Of a DNA stretch of 64,000 nucleotides, positions 9,071-17,835 are shown in pieces. The translations under genes and the position numbers were made by a program. The stretch is from the NCBI GenBank assembly GCA_947383695.1, contig OX376642.1, positions 62,001-126,000 on the forward strand, read 5' to 3'. Each line of letters opens with the position of its first letter. Position 1 is the stretch's first letter. The DNA comes from Actinomycetes bacterium. GTDB lineage: Bacteria; Actinomycetota; Actinomycetes; Nanopelagicales; Nanopelagicaceae. A model generated the notes under the pieces. That model made no database searches. It worked only from the letters and a program-made list of their open reading frames with translations, and was not told the origin of the DNA.

Positions 9071-10060
9071 ATGAGAAATTTACGTGTGGGATTGATCGGA
9101 CAAGGGATGATGGGTAAGAATCACTTGAGAATCCTAACAACCCTGAACGGCATAGAACTCGTAGGAGTAGCAGATCCCATCTATATTGACAATTCCTCGG
9201 GGAAGTTCTCGTACAGTTTGTACGCAGACTACAAAGACCTTTTGTCTCAAAATCTTGATTACTGTGTAATTGCTGCGCCAACTGGCTATCACAAAGAAAT
9301 TGCAATTAACGCCTTAAGTAATGGCGTAAATTGCCTAATTGAAAAACCCGTAGCCGTAAATTTTGCAGACGCCCAAGCAATACAAGTTGTAGCAAACAAG
9401 CAGAACCTTTTGGTTGGAATCGGCCACATTGAGCGGTACAACGCGGCTATTCGTGAACTTAGAAAAAGGCTTTTAGATGGTGAGCTAGGTTCCATTTATC
9501 AAATTTCGATTCGCCGACAGGGCCCGTTCCCTTCCAGGATTGCAGATGTTGGAGTTGTAAAGGATTTAGCCACACATGATATTGATCTAGTAATGTGGCT
9601 TTCAGGAAGCAGATTTTCAAACATAAACGCACAAACAGCTCACCGATCAGGTCGCAAGTATGAAGATTTAGTTTCAATAAATGGGCAATTAGAAAATAAA
9701 ACAATAATCAATGTTCTTGTTAATTGGTTGAGCCCATTAAAGGAGCGCAGCATTGTTGTGACTGGTGAAAAAGGCGCTTTTGTTGTAGACACATTGAATT
9801 CCGACTTGACCTTTTATGAGAATGGAATCCATGAAGTTTCCCAGGATGCATACTTACTGTTCAAGGGCGTTAGTCAGGGAAATGTAACAACATTTGCATT
9901 CGAGAAGCCAGAACCACTCTTGGTTGAGCACCAACAGTTTAGAGATAAGTTATTGGGGAAAGAAGCAGACATAGTTTCATTAGCGGAAGGTGTTGAAACC
10001 GTCAGAATTGCAGATGCCATACTCGAAAGCAGTGAAAAGAATCAGAGGATTATTCTGTGA
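9071..10060 (+). CDS. wbpB: UDP-GlcNAcA 3-oxidoreductase (WbpB/WlbA-like, Gfo/Idh/MocA family)
   Basis: A Gfo/Idh/MocA-type dehydrogenase of 329 residues. The Rossmann motif GLIGQGMMGKNH is at residues 7-18, the conserved EKPVAV at about residues 92-97, and HIERYNAA and DLATHDIDL later in the substrate-binding half. WbpB/WlbA oxidises C3 of UDP-N-acetyl-glucuronic acid. The gene begins directly after the aminotransferase stop and overlaps the following dehydrogenase gene by 4 bp. Other members of the family act on unrelated sugars, so the assignment rests on the operon. Confidence 0.85.
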   Translation: MRNLRVGLIGQGMMGKNHLRILTTLNGIELVGVADPIYIDNSSGKFSYSLYADYKDLLSQNLDYCVIAAPTGYHKEIAINALSNGVNCLIEKPVAVNFADAQAIQVVANKQNLLVGIGHIERYNAAIRELRKRLLDGELGSIYQISIRRQGPFPSRIADVGVVKDLATHDIDLVMWLSGSRFSNINAQTAHRSGRKYEDLVSINGQLENKTIINVLVNWLSPLKERSIVVTGEKGAFVVDTLNSDLTFYENGIHEVSQDAYLLFKGVSQGNVTTFAFEKPEPLLVEHQQFRDKLLGKEADIVSLAEGVETVRIADAILESSEKNQRIIL

Positions 10061-11340
10061 AAGTCACGGTAATTGGCTTAGGGAAAATTGGTCTGCCACT
10101 AGCAATAAATTTTGCTAGAAACGGAGCCACGGTTACAGGATTAGACCAACAAGAAGATGTAGTTCGTCAAATAAATAGTGGTACTGAACCTTTTCCTGGA
10201 GAAAGAGATCTCCTATTCCGCCTAAAGGAGTGCATCGCTAACTCAAGCCTAATTGCAAGCACAAACGTGGAAGAATGTTTATCTTCCGCAGAAGTAATTG
10301 TAATTTGTATTCCCTTGATTGTTGATTCAGATGGAAACCCTAACTTTGAGAATATTGATCGATTAGTGAATGAAATCGGCAAAAATATGTCTAAGGGTGC
10401 TCTTATTTGCTTTGAAACAACTTTGCCTGTGGGAACAACAAGAAGCCGCTTCACTGTAGACCTAGAAGCCGCTTCGAGATTTAAGGTCGGCAAGGATTTT
10501 TTCGTCGTTTTTTCTCCAGAGCGGGTGCTTACAGGGAGGGTGTTTGAAGACTTGCAGAAGTATCCAAAGCTAGTTGGTGGAGTAACCAATGAATGTACTT
10601 CAAAAGGCGTCGAGTTTTACACCAAAGTCTTAACCTTTGACATAAGGTCAGATCTTTCGAGGCCAAACGGTGTTTGGGCTATGAGGAATTCTGAATCAGC
10701 AGAATTCGCTAAAGTCGCTGAAACTACTTATCGTGATGTGAACATTGGATTAGCCAATGAATTTGCTGTTTATGCATCCAGTCTCAATATTGACATTATG
10801 GAAGTCATTTTCGCTTCTAATTCACAACCATATTCACATATACACAGGCCAGGAATTTCAGTAGGCGGACATTGTATTCCGGTTTATCCAAAGTTTTATA
10901 CTTGGAAAAATTCAGAGTCCCAGATTGTTACTGCTGCAAGAGCACGAAATCTAGACATGCCTTTTCGTGCAGTAAAACAAATAAAAGAAGAGTTCGGAGA
11001 CCTTAAAGAGTTGAAAGTGGGGGTTTTAGGAATTACTTATCGTGCAGGGGTGAAAGAATCAGCATTCTCTGGTGCGCTTGACTTATTGAGGTACCTACAG
11101 AATGAAGGGGTACAAGTTTTTGGCCTTGATCCATTTTATAATGAAAGTGAAATTTTAAGTTTTGGGTTTCTAGGCGTAGCAAATCTAGACGAATTAGATG
11201 GTGTCATTATTCATACTGATCACCCCGAGTTCAAGGCAATAGATTTTGAAAGCTTTAAAAATTTAAGGTTTATCTACGATGGTCGCAGGTCACTTACTGA
11301 ATTGAATGATTCAAAAATTCTTAAGTACCTAACTTTCTAA
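10057..11340 (+). CDS. wbpA: UDP-N-acetyl-hexosamine 6-dehydrogenase (WbpA/WecC-like)
   Basis: A nucleotide-sugar dehydrogenase of 427 residues that oxidises C6 of a UDP-N-acetylhexosamine to the uronate with two NAD+. The N-terminal VIGLGKIGLPLA is the NAD site. The catalytic cysteine is in GGHCIPVYP near residue 273, and a C-terminal domain with LGITYRAGVKES binds the UDP sugar. The GTG start overlaps the wbpB-like stop (GTGA). UDP-ManNAc dehydrogenase (WecC) is the alternative, but the three neighbouring genes favour UDP-GlcNAc as substrate. It is the last gene before the tRNA cluster, and no WbpI-type epimerase is seen. Confidence 0.87.
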   Translation: MKVTVIGLGKIGLPLAINFARNGATVTGLDQQEDVVRQINSGTEPFPGERDLLFRLKECIANSSLIASTNVEECLSSAEVIVICIPLIVDSDGNPNFENIDRLVNEIGKNMSKGALICFETTLPVGTTRSRFTVDLEAASRFKVGKDFFVVFSPERVLTGRVFEDLQKYPKLVGGVTNECTSKGVEFYTKVLTFDIRSDLSRPNGVWAMRNSESAEFAKVAETTYRDVNIGLANEFAVYASSLNIDIMEVIFASNSQPYSHIHRPGISVGGHCIPVYPKFYTWKNSESQIVTAARARNLDMPFRAVKQIKEEFGDLKELKVGVLGITYRAGVKESAFSGALDLLRYLQNEGVQVFGLDPFYNESEILSFGFLGVANLDELDGVIIHTDHPEFKAIDFESFKNLRFIYDGRRSLTELNDSKILKYLTF

Positions 11341-11346
11341 AACTTG

Positions 11347-11420
11347 TGGCTTGGGCCGGGATCGAACCGGCGACCTAACGATTTTCAGTCGTTCGCTCGT
11401 ACCAACTGAGCTACCAAGCC
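11347..11420 (-). tRNA. tRNA-Phe (GAA)
   Basis: A full cloverleaf on the minus strand: acceptor GGCTTGG with CCAAGCC, anticodon stem AACGA/TCGTT around loop CTGAAAA (anticodon GAA), and T-arm GCCGG-TTCGATC-CCGGC. The discriminator is A and CCA is not encoded. Confidence 0.96.
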
Positions 11421-11497
11421 AACAAAGATTTTGCTAGCAGTTGCCCGCCAGTACGCGTGGCACACAAATAAATTTGCATACAACACCAAAACCTTTG

Positions 11498-11571
11498 CGA
11501 CCCGGACGGGACTTGAACCCGCGACCTCCGCCGTGACAGGGCGGCGCGCTAACCAACTGCGCTACCGGGCC
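11498..11571 (-). tRNA. tRNA-Asp (GTC)
   Basis: Minus-strand cloverleaf with acceptor GGCCCGG/CCGGGTC (one G-U pair), anticodon stem CCGCC/GGCGG with loop CTGTCAC (anticodon GTC), and T-arm GCGGG-TTCAAGT-CCCGT. The discriminator is G, as expected for Asp. CCA is not encoded. Confidence 0.96.
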
Positions 11572-11661
11572 TTAAGTAATTGATAAACATAAGTGGCTCT
11601 TATGTCACTCCCAAAGCCTTTACTACTTTTACTTCTTTAGAACATTTACTGCGGTACTACG

Positions 11662-11734
11662 TGCCCCCAACGGGATTCGAACCCGTGTTACCGCCGTGAA
11701 AGGGCGATGTCCTAGGCCCCTAGACGATGGGGAC
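11662..11734 (-). tRNA. tRNA-Glu (TTC)
   Basis: Minus-strand cloverleaf closely resembling bacterial tRNA-Glu: acceptor GTCCCCA, D-arm CGTCTAGGGGCCTAGGACA, anticodon loop CTTTCAC (anticodon TTC), and T-arm ACGGG-TTCGAAT-CCCGT. The discriminator is A and CCA is not encoded. It forms a Glu-Asp-Phe cluster with the two downstream tRNAs. Confidence 0.96.
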
Positions 11735-11795
11735 GTACGAGGCTCGGCAATCTTACCCGCGTTTATCCGCTCAACCAAACCCGATATTCACGCGC

Positions 11796-11832
11796 AAAAA
11801 AGCCACTATCCGCCGGAAAACGGGTAGTGGCT
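11796..11832 (-). terminator. Rho-independent terminator of the SIMPL-domain gene
   Basis: On the minus strand AGCCACTA pairs with TAGTGGCT (11825-11832 with 11801-11808) and is followed by a run of six T. It lies 25 bp after the stop of the SIMPL-domain gene and ahead of the tRNA cluster. Confidence 0.85.
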
Positions 11833-11856
11833 CTTCTGTTTAAAGGTTGTGATTAA

Positions 11857-12588
11857 TTAGTTAAGCGCCCAGCGAACTGTGATTGTCACAGTTACATCCT
11901 GCTCTCCCAAATCGATCTCGATGGCTGCTGCATCTGCAGCGCCAGCCTTAGCTGTTGGGAATGGTGATGAGTACACAGGTGAAGATTGCTCTTCAAGAGA
12001 TAACACCTTTCCAATTGATGTGCCAAGAAGTTTTGCATATGAAGAAGCTTTTGACTTCGCGTTCGCTACCGCAGCAGCGCGAGCATCTTCTGTTGCAGCT
12101 GATGGATTAAGTGTTGTTGGGATAACTCCACCAAGCTGAACATTGTCTCCGCCAGCGGTCACAACTGCTTCAATGATCGTTCCAGCCTTTGATGCTGTGC
12201 GAACTAAAACATCAAATGATTGTGATGCGCGGTAGCCAGTGATCTTTGTACCGGTCTCTTGTGTCCAGTTGTATTCAGGATAAACAGAAATACTTGCTGA
12301 ACGAATGTCCTTGGTTGCAATTCCTGCATCCTTCAGCGCTGCGCGAACAGCTGCTGCAAATTTTGATGCGGTTGATAGCGCTGCTGCGTTTGTTGATCCA
12401 ACAGTCGAAACAGTTGCATTGAAGCGAACTGCATCAGGAACAACAGAGATCGTGCCAACACCAGTAACGGTGATGTAGCGATTATCTGCCGTACCCGCGC
12501 CATTTGCAGGGATCGCAAGAGCGACCACACCTGCAACGCCGGCGACTGTTACTGCGGTTAGGACCGTGCGAAGTTTGTTTAGTTTCAT
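11857..12588 (-). CDS. Secreted SIMPL-domain (DUF541) protein
   Basis: A protein of 243 residues with an N-terminal signal sequence (KLNKLRTVLTAVTVAGVAG, then a likely cleavage after AIPANGA near residue 31). The rest matches the SIMPL/DUF541 family: an early ITVTGVGTISVVPD strand, KDIRSASISVYPEYN near residue 98 and IGKVLSLEEQ near residue 190. The family is extracytoplasmic and its biochemical role is poorly known; some members affect stress tolerance. GATACT ends six bases before the ATG, consistent with a leaderless transcript. It is divergent from sua5 and ends in a good terminator. Confidence 0.88.
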   Translation of the reverse strand: MKLNKLRTVLTAVTVAGVAGVVALAIPANGAGTADNRYITVTGVGTISVVPDAVRFNATVSTVGSTNAAALSTASKFAAAVRAALKDAGIATKDIRSASISVYPEYNWTQETGTKITGYRASQSFDVLVRTASKAGTIIEAVVTAGGDNVQLGGVIPTTLNPSAATEDARAAAVANAKSKASSYAKLLGTSIGKVLSLEEQSSPVYSSPFPTAKAGAADAAAIEIDLGEQDVTVTITVRWALN

Positions 12589-12656
12589 GTATCAAGTATC
12601 TACTATTGGCTGGGTTAGACGGTAATTAATGCTGGGAATAGTGAGAGAATTACCCA

Positions 12657-13664
12657 ATGAGCCATTCACAGTTTGTTTCTAAGTGCACAGTTGATGCACT
12701 CCAAGCTGCTGCACAAACCCTTCTCGAAGGAAATCTGGTCGCTTTCCCCACCGAAACAGTTTATGGATTAGGTGCAGATGCTTGTAATGCTGATGCGGTT
12801 GCGCGGATTTATTCAGTAAAGGGCAGGCCAACGGATCATCCATTAATTGTGCATGTGGGATCGATGGATGCGTTGGGTGATTGGGCAAGTGATGTGCCTG
12901 AATATGCAATTTCGCTGGCGCGTGATTTTTGGCCAGGGCCAATGACCTTAATTGTGAAGCGCTCTGCGCTGGCTGGTGATTTTGTAACAGGCGGACAGGA
13001 CACAGTTGGAGTTCGAGTGCCTGATCACGCTGTCGCATTGGGATTGTTGCTGTCCTTTGCGCAGATTGGTGGCAAGGGTATTGCCGCACCGAGTGCTAAT
13101 CGATTTGGAAGTGTTTCGCCAACAACGGCGCAAGCTGTTGAAGATGAGCTGAGCGAGTATTTGGCAGATCCCGATCAGATTCTTGATGGTGGGCCATGCC
13201 AGGTGGGTGTGGAGTCAACGATTATTGATTGCACTGGTGATGTTCCAAGGATTTTGCGACCAGGTGCAGTGACTGTCGCGATGATTGAAGGGTCAACCGG
13301 ATTAGCAGTAGTTGGTAATGTGGAAAATGCCGCGATCCGTGTCAGTGGTTCGCTAGATAGTCACTATGCACCAGTGGCAAGAGTTGTATTGGATCAATAT
13401 CCCGTCACAGGACAAGGGTTTATTGCGATGGAAGATGTGGCAACACCTGACGGGGTGGTGCGATTGGCTGCACCAAAGACTCATGATGAGTTTGCACGAG
13501 TTCTATATGCGGCACTACGCACAGCAGATGAACAGAATTTGCAGACCGTGGTGGTTGCACAACCACAAGGCGCCGGAATTGCAATTGCAATCCGTGACCG
13601 GTTGAAGCGAGCTTCATGGGATGATTTAGATTCGAAGCAGACCATAAGGGATGGCAAACAATGA
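12657..13664 (+). CDS. sua5: L-threonylcarbamoyladenylate synthase (Sua5 type)
   Basis: The long Sua5 form (335 residues) of the enzyme that makes threonylcarbamoyl-AMP for the t6A37 tRNA modification. The YrdC domain occupies about residues 10-205, with FPTETVYGLGADA, KGRPTDHPLIVH and PSANRFGSVSPTTA. The last 120 residues form the Sua5 C-terminal domain, including SGSLDSHYAP. GAGAAT ends six bases before the ATG, as in ppk. It overlaps the flippase-like gene by 4 bp (ATGA), which ties a housekeeping gene to the second glycan locus. Confidence 0.93.
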   Translation: MSHSQFVSKCTVDALQAAAQTLLEGNLVAFPTETVYGLGADACNADAVARIYSVKGRPTDHPLIVHVGSMDALGDWASDVPEYAISLARDFWPGPMTLIVKRSALAGDFVTGGQDTVGVRVPDHAVALGLLLSFAQIGGKGIAAPSANRFGSVSPTTAQAVEDELSEYLADPDQILDGGPCQVGVESTIIDCTGDVPRILRPGAVTVAMIEGSTGLAVVGNVENAAIRVSGSLDSHYAPVARVVLDQYPVTGQGFIAMEDVATPDGVVRLAAPKTHDEFARVLYAALRTADEQNLQTVVVAQPQGAGIAIAIRDRLKRASWDDLDSKQTIRDGKQ

Positions 13665-14908
13665 GGGACAATTCGATTGTGTGGAAGAAATCTACGCTTT
13701 TGCGTCTTTTTTCATCCTCTGCAGCGTCGTTGCTACTAGTTTCCGTTGGCACACTATTAGTAACGAGAATCTACACACCTTCTCAATTTGGACAGTATTC
13801 ATTCATATTGTCATTGGCAATCCTTATTGCTCCCCTCTTAACTGCAACTTATGAATTTTTCATAGTCCCTAGCCAGACAGAAGAAGAATCTCTTCTTATC
13901 TTCAGAAAAGGACTATATAGAAACTTTAAGAATTCAATATTTCTCTTAGTGATCACCACAATTATCTATCTGCTATTTCCAGATGAATTTCTCAGCATAG
14001 ATGCTTATATAAACCCAATAATTCTGGCAACCATGCTTGCTTCAATATACGGTGTTTATAACTTGCTGACTCAAATTGCCCTTAGGCGTTTAGATTACGC
14101 AACAGTTTCCTCCAGGGGGCTGATTCAAAATGGCACCATTTACTCGTCACAATTACTCTTAGGAAATTCTCCTCTCAAAAGTTTCGGATTAATAGTTGGT
14201 GAGTTTATTGGTCGAATCATCACCATAGCCTTTATCTCAAAAAGGATAAGACTTAATCCGTCTATACATTTCCAAAGACCAAAAGGTGCGACCTCAATAT
14301 ATCGCTCCCAAATTCTAACAAATACCACTGCAACAATTTTCGAAATCATTACGGCTTCTTCTTTGTTTTTCTATATTTATCTGACAGAAAATCAAGAATC
14401 CTCTGGAAATTTTGCACTAGCACAAAAACTCTTGACTGTTCCGATCATTTTGTTTGGAACAACTACCTCGCAATACCTTTTCGCTTCTGGGTCTTATTCA
14501 GTGCGACGAGGGATTCATATGTCTCGTTCAGAGTTAGATAAAATACTGATAAAGCTGACCCTTACTAGTTTCGCAATTGGTGCCGGGGTATTTCTTTTCG
14601 GATCATTAGCAGTTGATTTTGTGTTGGATTCTAATTGGGCGACTGTTGGCTCTTTGATAACAATCATGTCCCCTTATTTGACTATTTCATTAATATGGGC
14701 CCAATTAAGTTTTACTTTTTACACAAAAGATATGTGGAGATCTTATTTCTTTTTCGCGACTTTTCGATTCAGTTTCACAATCGCAATTCTACTCATCTGT
14801 TATATGAATGAAGTCGCAATATCGCATGTAATTCATTTGGCACTAGGAACGAATTCAATTGTGAGTATTATTGCGATCAGTTTTTTACGGCAAAAACATG
14901 GATCTTAG
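13661..14908 (+). CDS. Wzx-like polysaccharide flippase
   Basis: A membrane protein of 415 residues with about twelve hydrophobic segments. The N-terminal region (LLVTRIYTPSQFGQYSF, about residues 32-48) is typical of polysaccharide-biosynthesis membrane proteins of the MOP superfamily, which flip undecaprenyl-linked repeat units across the membrane. The ATGA overlap with sua5 fixes the start and suggests translational coupling. Codon use becomes visibly more AT-rich here than in sua5, marking entry into the variable glycan locus. A ligase/polymerase-like partner lies at 19643. Confidence 0.82.
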   Translation: MRDNSIVWKKSTLLRLFSSSAASLLLVSVGTLLVTRIYTPSQFGQYSFILSLAILIAPLLTATYEFFIVPSQTEEESLLIFRKGLYRNFKNSIFLLVITTIIYLLFPDEFLSIDAYINPIILATMLASIYGVYNLLTQIALRRLDYATVSSRGLIQNGTIYSSQLLLGNSPLKSFGLIVGEFIGRIITIAFISKRIRLNPSIHFQRPKGATSIYRSQILTNTTATIFEIITASSLFFYIYLTENQESSGNFALAQKLLTVPIILFGTTTSQYLFASGSYSVRRGIHMSRSELDKILIKLTLTSFAIGAGVFLFGSLAVDFVLDSNWATVGSLITIMSPYLTISLIWAQLSFTFYTKDMWRSYFFFATFRFSFTIAILLICYMNEVAISHVIHLALGTNSIVSIIAISFLRQKHGS

Positions 14909-14957
14909 TATTAACCAAATTCAAGCCGGGAAAAGCTCGTGATGATATGATTACAAC

Positions 14958-15872
14958 ATGGTCATGTTTAAAGAAATGATTGATGTGCCTGCAATTCTTG
15001 CGCTTGCCTCAAAGCTTGGTTTGCGAGTCACGGATTCCAAAATAAGCCTGATTGGTATTGAAAGCGTACAATCAATCGACAATACGAATTCTAAATCCCT
15101 ATCGTATATTTCGAGTCTAGATTACGTAAAAGTTCCTGCCCACTCCCTGAAAGGTTTGGTGCTCTTACCATCCAACTTAATTGGTACAGAGTACTTCCAA
15201 GAAATCTCTACTAGCTATATTGCGACAGATGATCCTAAATATCTATTTGCATGTATTTACCATGAATTTTCGAAAAGCCAAACAATTCCGAGCTTTTTTT
15301 CAAAGGCAGAAGTAGAAGAATTGTTTGCCAAAAAGTGTTTGTACATTTCAGAGGATGCTCGAATTGCCAGGAATGTTGAAGTTGGCGAGGGGGCGATTAT
15401 TTATGGAAATGTATATCTTCTTGAAAATACGAGGATTGGAGCAAATGTAACTATCAAACCAAATACAACAATTGGTGGCGATGGTTTCGGTTATGCGACA
15501 CGAACAGGCTATCCCCCAATGAAAATTCCGCATTTTGGTGGCGTGATCGTGGGTAACAATGTTGATATCGGCTCTTCAGTCAGTATTGATAGAGGCGTCT
15601 TTGCGAACACTGTTATTTCGGATTCAGTAAAAATAGACAATGGCGTACATATCGCACATAACGTCGTTGTTGGCGAACGATCCTTGATTATTGCCCACTC
15701 AGAAGTATCGGGAAGCGTAGTGATAGGGAATGATGTGTGGATAGCACCAAGTGTTTCCATTCGCGAGAAATTGAAAATTGGAAATCGAGCATTTGTGGGC
15801 TTGGGATCAGTAGTTACAAAGGATGTGGAAGAAGATTCAATTGTGTTTGGAGTACCCGCTAAACCAGCCTAA
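14958..15872 (+). CDS. LpxD-like UDP-acylglucosamine N-acyltransferase homologue
   Basis: A 304-residue protein with both LpxD-type parts: an N-terminal uridine-binding-like domain (about residues 1-100) and a left-handed beta-helix domain with GGDGFGYA, IDRGVF and the catalytic-histidine segment DNGVHIAHNVVVG (near residue 230). LpxD acylates UDP-3-O-acyl-glucosamine in lipid A synthesis, which actinobacteria lack, so the substrate is more likely a glycan precursor amino sugar. TATGAT ends six bases before the ATG, which supports this start. A lone gene between the flippase-like gene and the convergent PIG-L deacetylase. The C-terminal three-helix bundle of LpxD is missing. Confidence 0.75.
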   Translation: MVMFKEMIDVPAILALASKLGLRVTDSKISLIGIESVQSIDNTNSKSLSYISSLDYVKVPAHSLKGLVLLPSNLIGTEYFQEISTSYIATDDPKYLFACIYHEFSKSQTIPSFFSKAEVEELFAKKCLYISEDARIARNVEVGEGAIIYGNVYLLENTRIGANVTIKPNTTIGGDGFGYATRTGYPPMKIPHFGGVIVGNNVDIGSSVSIDRGVFANTVISDSVKIDNGVHIAHNVVVGERSLIIAHSEVSGSVVIGNDVWIAPSVSIREKLKIGNRAFVGLGSVVTKDVEEDSIVFGVPAKPA

Positions 15873-15877
15873 AAACT

Positions 15878-16510
15878 CTACTTTTCAATTTGTCGGATAA
15901 GTTGAAAACCCTCGGCATACTTCCTACCGATTTGAAGTCCTCGAAATTCCAAGACAGATCGAATCTTACATTCTTCCGCGTAGAACCGATTTTGTTGTGA
16001 AGTGAATCTAGACAAAGCCTCAATCTTACAATTCAAAAACTCCTCATCAACTGAATTAAAAACGTCTATTTCCATTTCAAGATTGTTCCATGGGAGTTCG
16101 TATCCAAACAAAGTAGTAAATTTGAATGCACGAATTGATTCTTGTGATATGACCGAGTGATCTTGATGCACATCCAAGGTATTAGGGATATACACTCTTG
16201 ACCAACCAGCATCCCTATACTCTTCAATAAGAATGTCCAATATTTCCTGACGTTTTTCGTTGAATCTTCTTAAGGGAAAAGTTTTCCAATTTGTGTCAAC
16301 TCTTTGTATTCCAAGAATCTGAAGAGCTTGTAACGATTCAGATACTATTTTGTCTATTGAATCACTCACATTCGTTAGAGTTTCATGACAATCAGAGAAA
16401 ACGAGAGAGTGACATTCAATCCCGAGTGAAGTTGATTTTGCTATGGTAGCGCCCGCTCCGAACTCAATATCATCGGGATGCGCTCCTATAAACAGATACT
16501 TCTCTTTCAC
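15878..16510 (-). CDS. PIG-L/LmbE-family deacetylase
   Basis: A 210-residue zinc-dependent N-deacetylase-like protein. The metal-binding motif AHPDDIEFGAGA is at residues 10-21, with a second histidine motif DVHQDH near residue 122. The family removes N-acetyl groups from GlcNAc-containing glycolipids, mycothiol precursors or antibiotics. In this glycan locus, downstream of a family 4 glycosyltransferase, deacetylation of a surface sugar is more likely than the MshB step, although MshB belongs to the same family and no other candidate is in the window. The start is GTG, with a purine-rich AGAGAGAAGAA before it. Confidence 0.82.
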   Translation of the reverse strand: MKEKYLFIGAHPDDIEFGAGATIAKSTSLGIECHSLVFSDCHETLTNVSDSIDKIVSESLQALQILGIQRVDTNWKTFPLRRFNEKRQEILDILIEEYRDAGWSRVYIPNTLDVHQDHSVISQESIRAFKFTTLFGYELPWNNLEMEIDVFNSVDEEFLNCKIEALSRFTSQQNRFYAEECKIRSVLEFRGLQIGRKYAEGFQLIRQIEK

Positions 16511-16565
16511 TTCTTCTCTCTTTTCTGTAAAACATTCATAACAATTAGCGCCGCTGTTGAATTGA

Positions 16566-17807
16566 TCATCTTTTATTCTTTGCCATAGACTCTAAAACGT
16601 CAACAATTTGATCATACAATATCTCACCATTGAAGTTTTGTTGCGATAAAAATTCAGCGTTTTTCGACATCTCCTCTATTTTTTTGGAATCTTGAGATAA
16701 ATCCTTCAAAATGTCAAGAAGTGAGTTAGGTAATGAATTTGAATAAGGAATACCAATCTTATTTTCTGTTATAAACTGTGCGGCAAATCCTGGGATACTG
16801 GTAATCATGGGCTTAGAGTGATTTATAGCGTCGAGAAATTTATTTGGGAGCGACATAGAGAAATCATCAAGATCTGCGTAAGGTGCCAGAAGCAATGTTG
16901 ATCTCTTTGCAAGTACAAAGGCTTGGCAATCACTAACCCAGCCAGGCAGGATAAAATTGGAGCTTGTACTCAGACTTTCTATTAACTCAGATAGAATTGG
17001 ACCTGATCCAGCAATAACAAAATGAGTCGAAGATTTGTCTGCGCATTCTATAACTCTTTTAAAATCTAACGCATCAGTAAGAGTTCCTATATACGAGCAT
17101 CTAAAAGATCCATCATCAAAAACACCTAAACTGTCCCAAAACATCTCTGCAGAAGTTATTTCATTTTCTGTGTGCTCTGTTATCTTGCTTGCAAGGTAAT
17201 TCACTCGATCAAAAGATCGAATTTCTCTTTTCGCTTTTGATAAGGACCACTTCAAAAATTGTGGTGATATCGAACTTAAACCTGTTGCATTACGGAAAGT
17301 CCATCTCATCATGATGTAATACGGCTGAAGCAACAAGGCCGCTACTGCTTGAAAGTCTCGTGGGAACGCACGCTTCAAAACATCTGGCCATGCATCTTTG
17401 ATATCTAATACGGATGGGACCGAATGTTTCTTTAGCCAATGGATCATCACCCAAGCAATTTCAATCGGTGGGTAACCAACGAAGGCAACATCAGGCGGAT
17501 TTTCTCTTCGGATTTCTTTAATTAGATTAATCGCCAAAATAGAATGGTCAAGCAATCTGCCGAATCCGCGATTACTTTTATACCCCGAGCTGCCGATTAG
17601 TCGGATCGTTAGATTTTCAGCTGGACTTATGGTGGTTGTTTGACCAAAACGGTGTGATTTGGAGAAGTGATCGAAATCTGATGACCAAATAGTTACGTCA
17701 TGTCCCCTCTTGAGCAATGCCTCTGACAAATTCATCGCCCTCATGGGACGTAGCCCAAAGGAATCGATTTGAAGAGGCTCACCTGTCTGAAGTATCCAAA
17801 TCTTCAA
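16566..17807 (-). CDS. Glycosyltransferase family 4 (GT-B fold)
   Basis: A 413-residue GT-B glycosyltransferase. It begins KIWILQTGEPLQ, as WbuB/WcaL-like enzymes do. A mid-protein YIGTLTDALDFKRV and a C-terminal LLLAPYADLDDFSMSLPNKFLD segment form the nucleotide-sugar site. I start at the TTG of 17807 because GGGGGA lies five bases upstream. An ATG at 17861 would add 18 residues and overlap the preceding gene by 26 bp. It is downstream of the CapD-like dehydratase on the same strand and probably adds a sugar to the lipid-linked repeat unit. The donor sugar is unknown. Confidence 0.83.
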   Translation of the reverse strand: MKIWILQTGEPLQIDSFGLRPMRAMNLSEALLKRGHDVTIWSSDFDHFSKSHRFGQTTTISPAENLTIRLIGSSGYKSNRGFGRLLDHSILAINLIKEIRRENPPDVAFVGYPPIEIAWVMIHWLKKHSVPSVLDIKDAWPDVLKRAFPRDFQAVAALLLQPYYIMMRWTFRNATGLSSISPQFLKWSLSKAKREIRSFDRVNYLASKITEHTENEITSAEMFWDSLGVFDDGSFRCSYIGTLTDALDFKRVIECADKSSTHFVIAGSGPILSELIESLSTSSNFILPGWVSDCQAFVLAKRSTLLLAPYADLDDFSMSLPNKFLDAINHSKPMITSIPGFAAQFITENKIGIPYSNSLPNSLLDILKDLSQDSKKIEEMSKNAEFLSQQNFNGEILYDQIVDVLESMAKNKR

Positions 17808-17835
17808 AGTAATCCCCCGCTGTCTAAATTTATTG

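Noticed and set aside
15878-16510. PIG-L deacetylase as MshB of the mycothiol pathway
   Set aside because: It belongs to the right superfamily, but lies in a glycan locus far from mshA and mshD, and MshB-specific features are not evident in this shorter protein.
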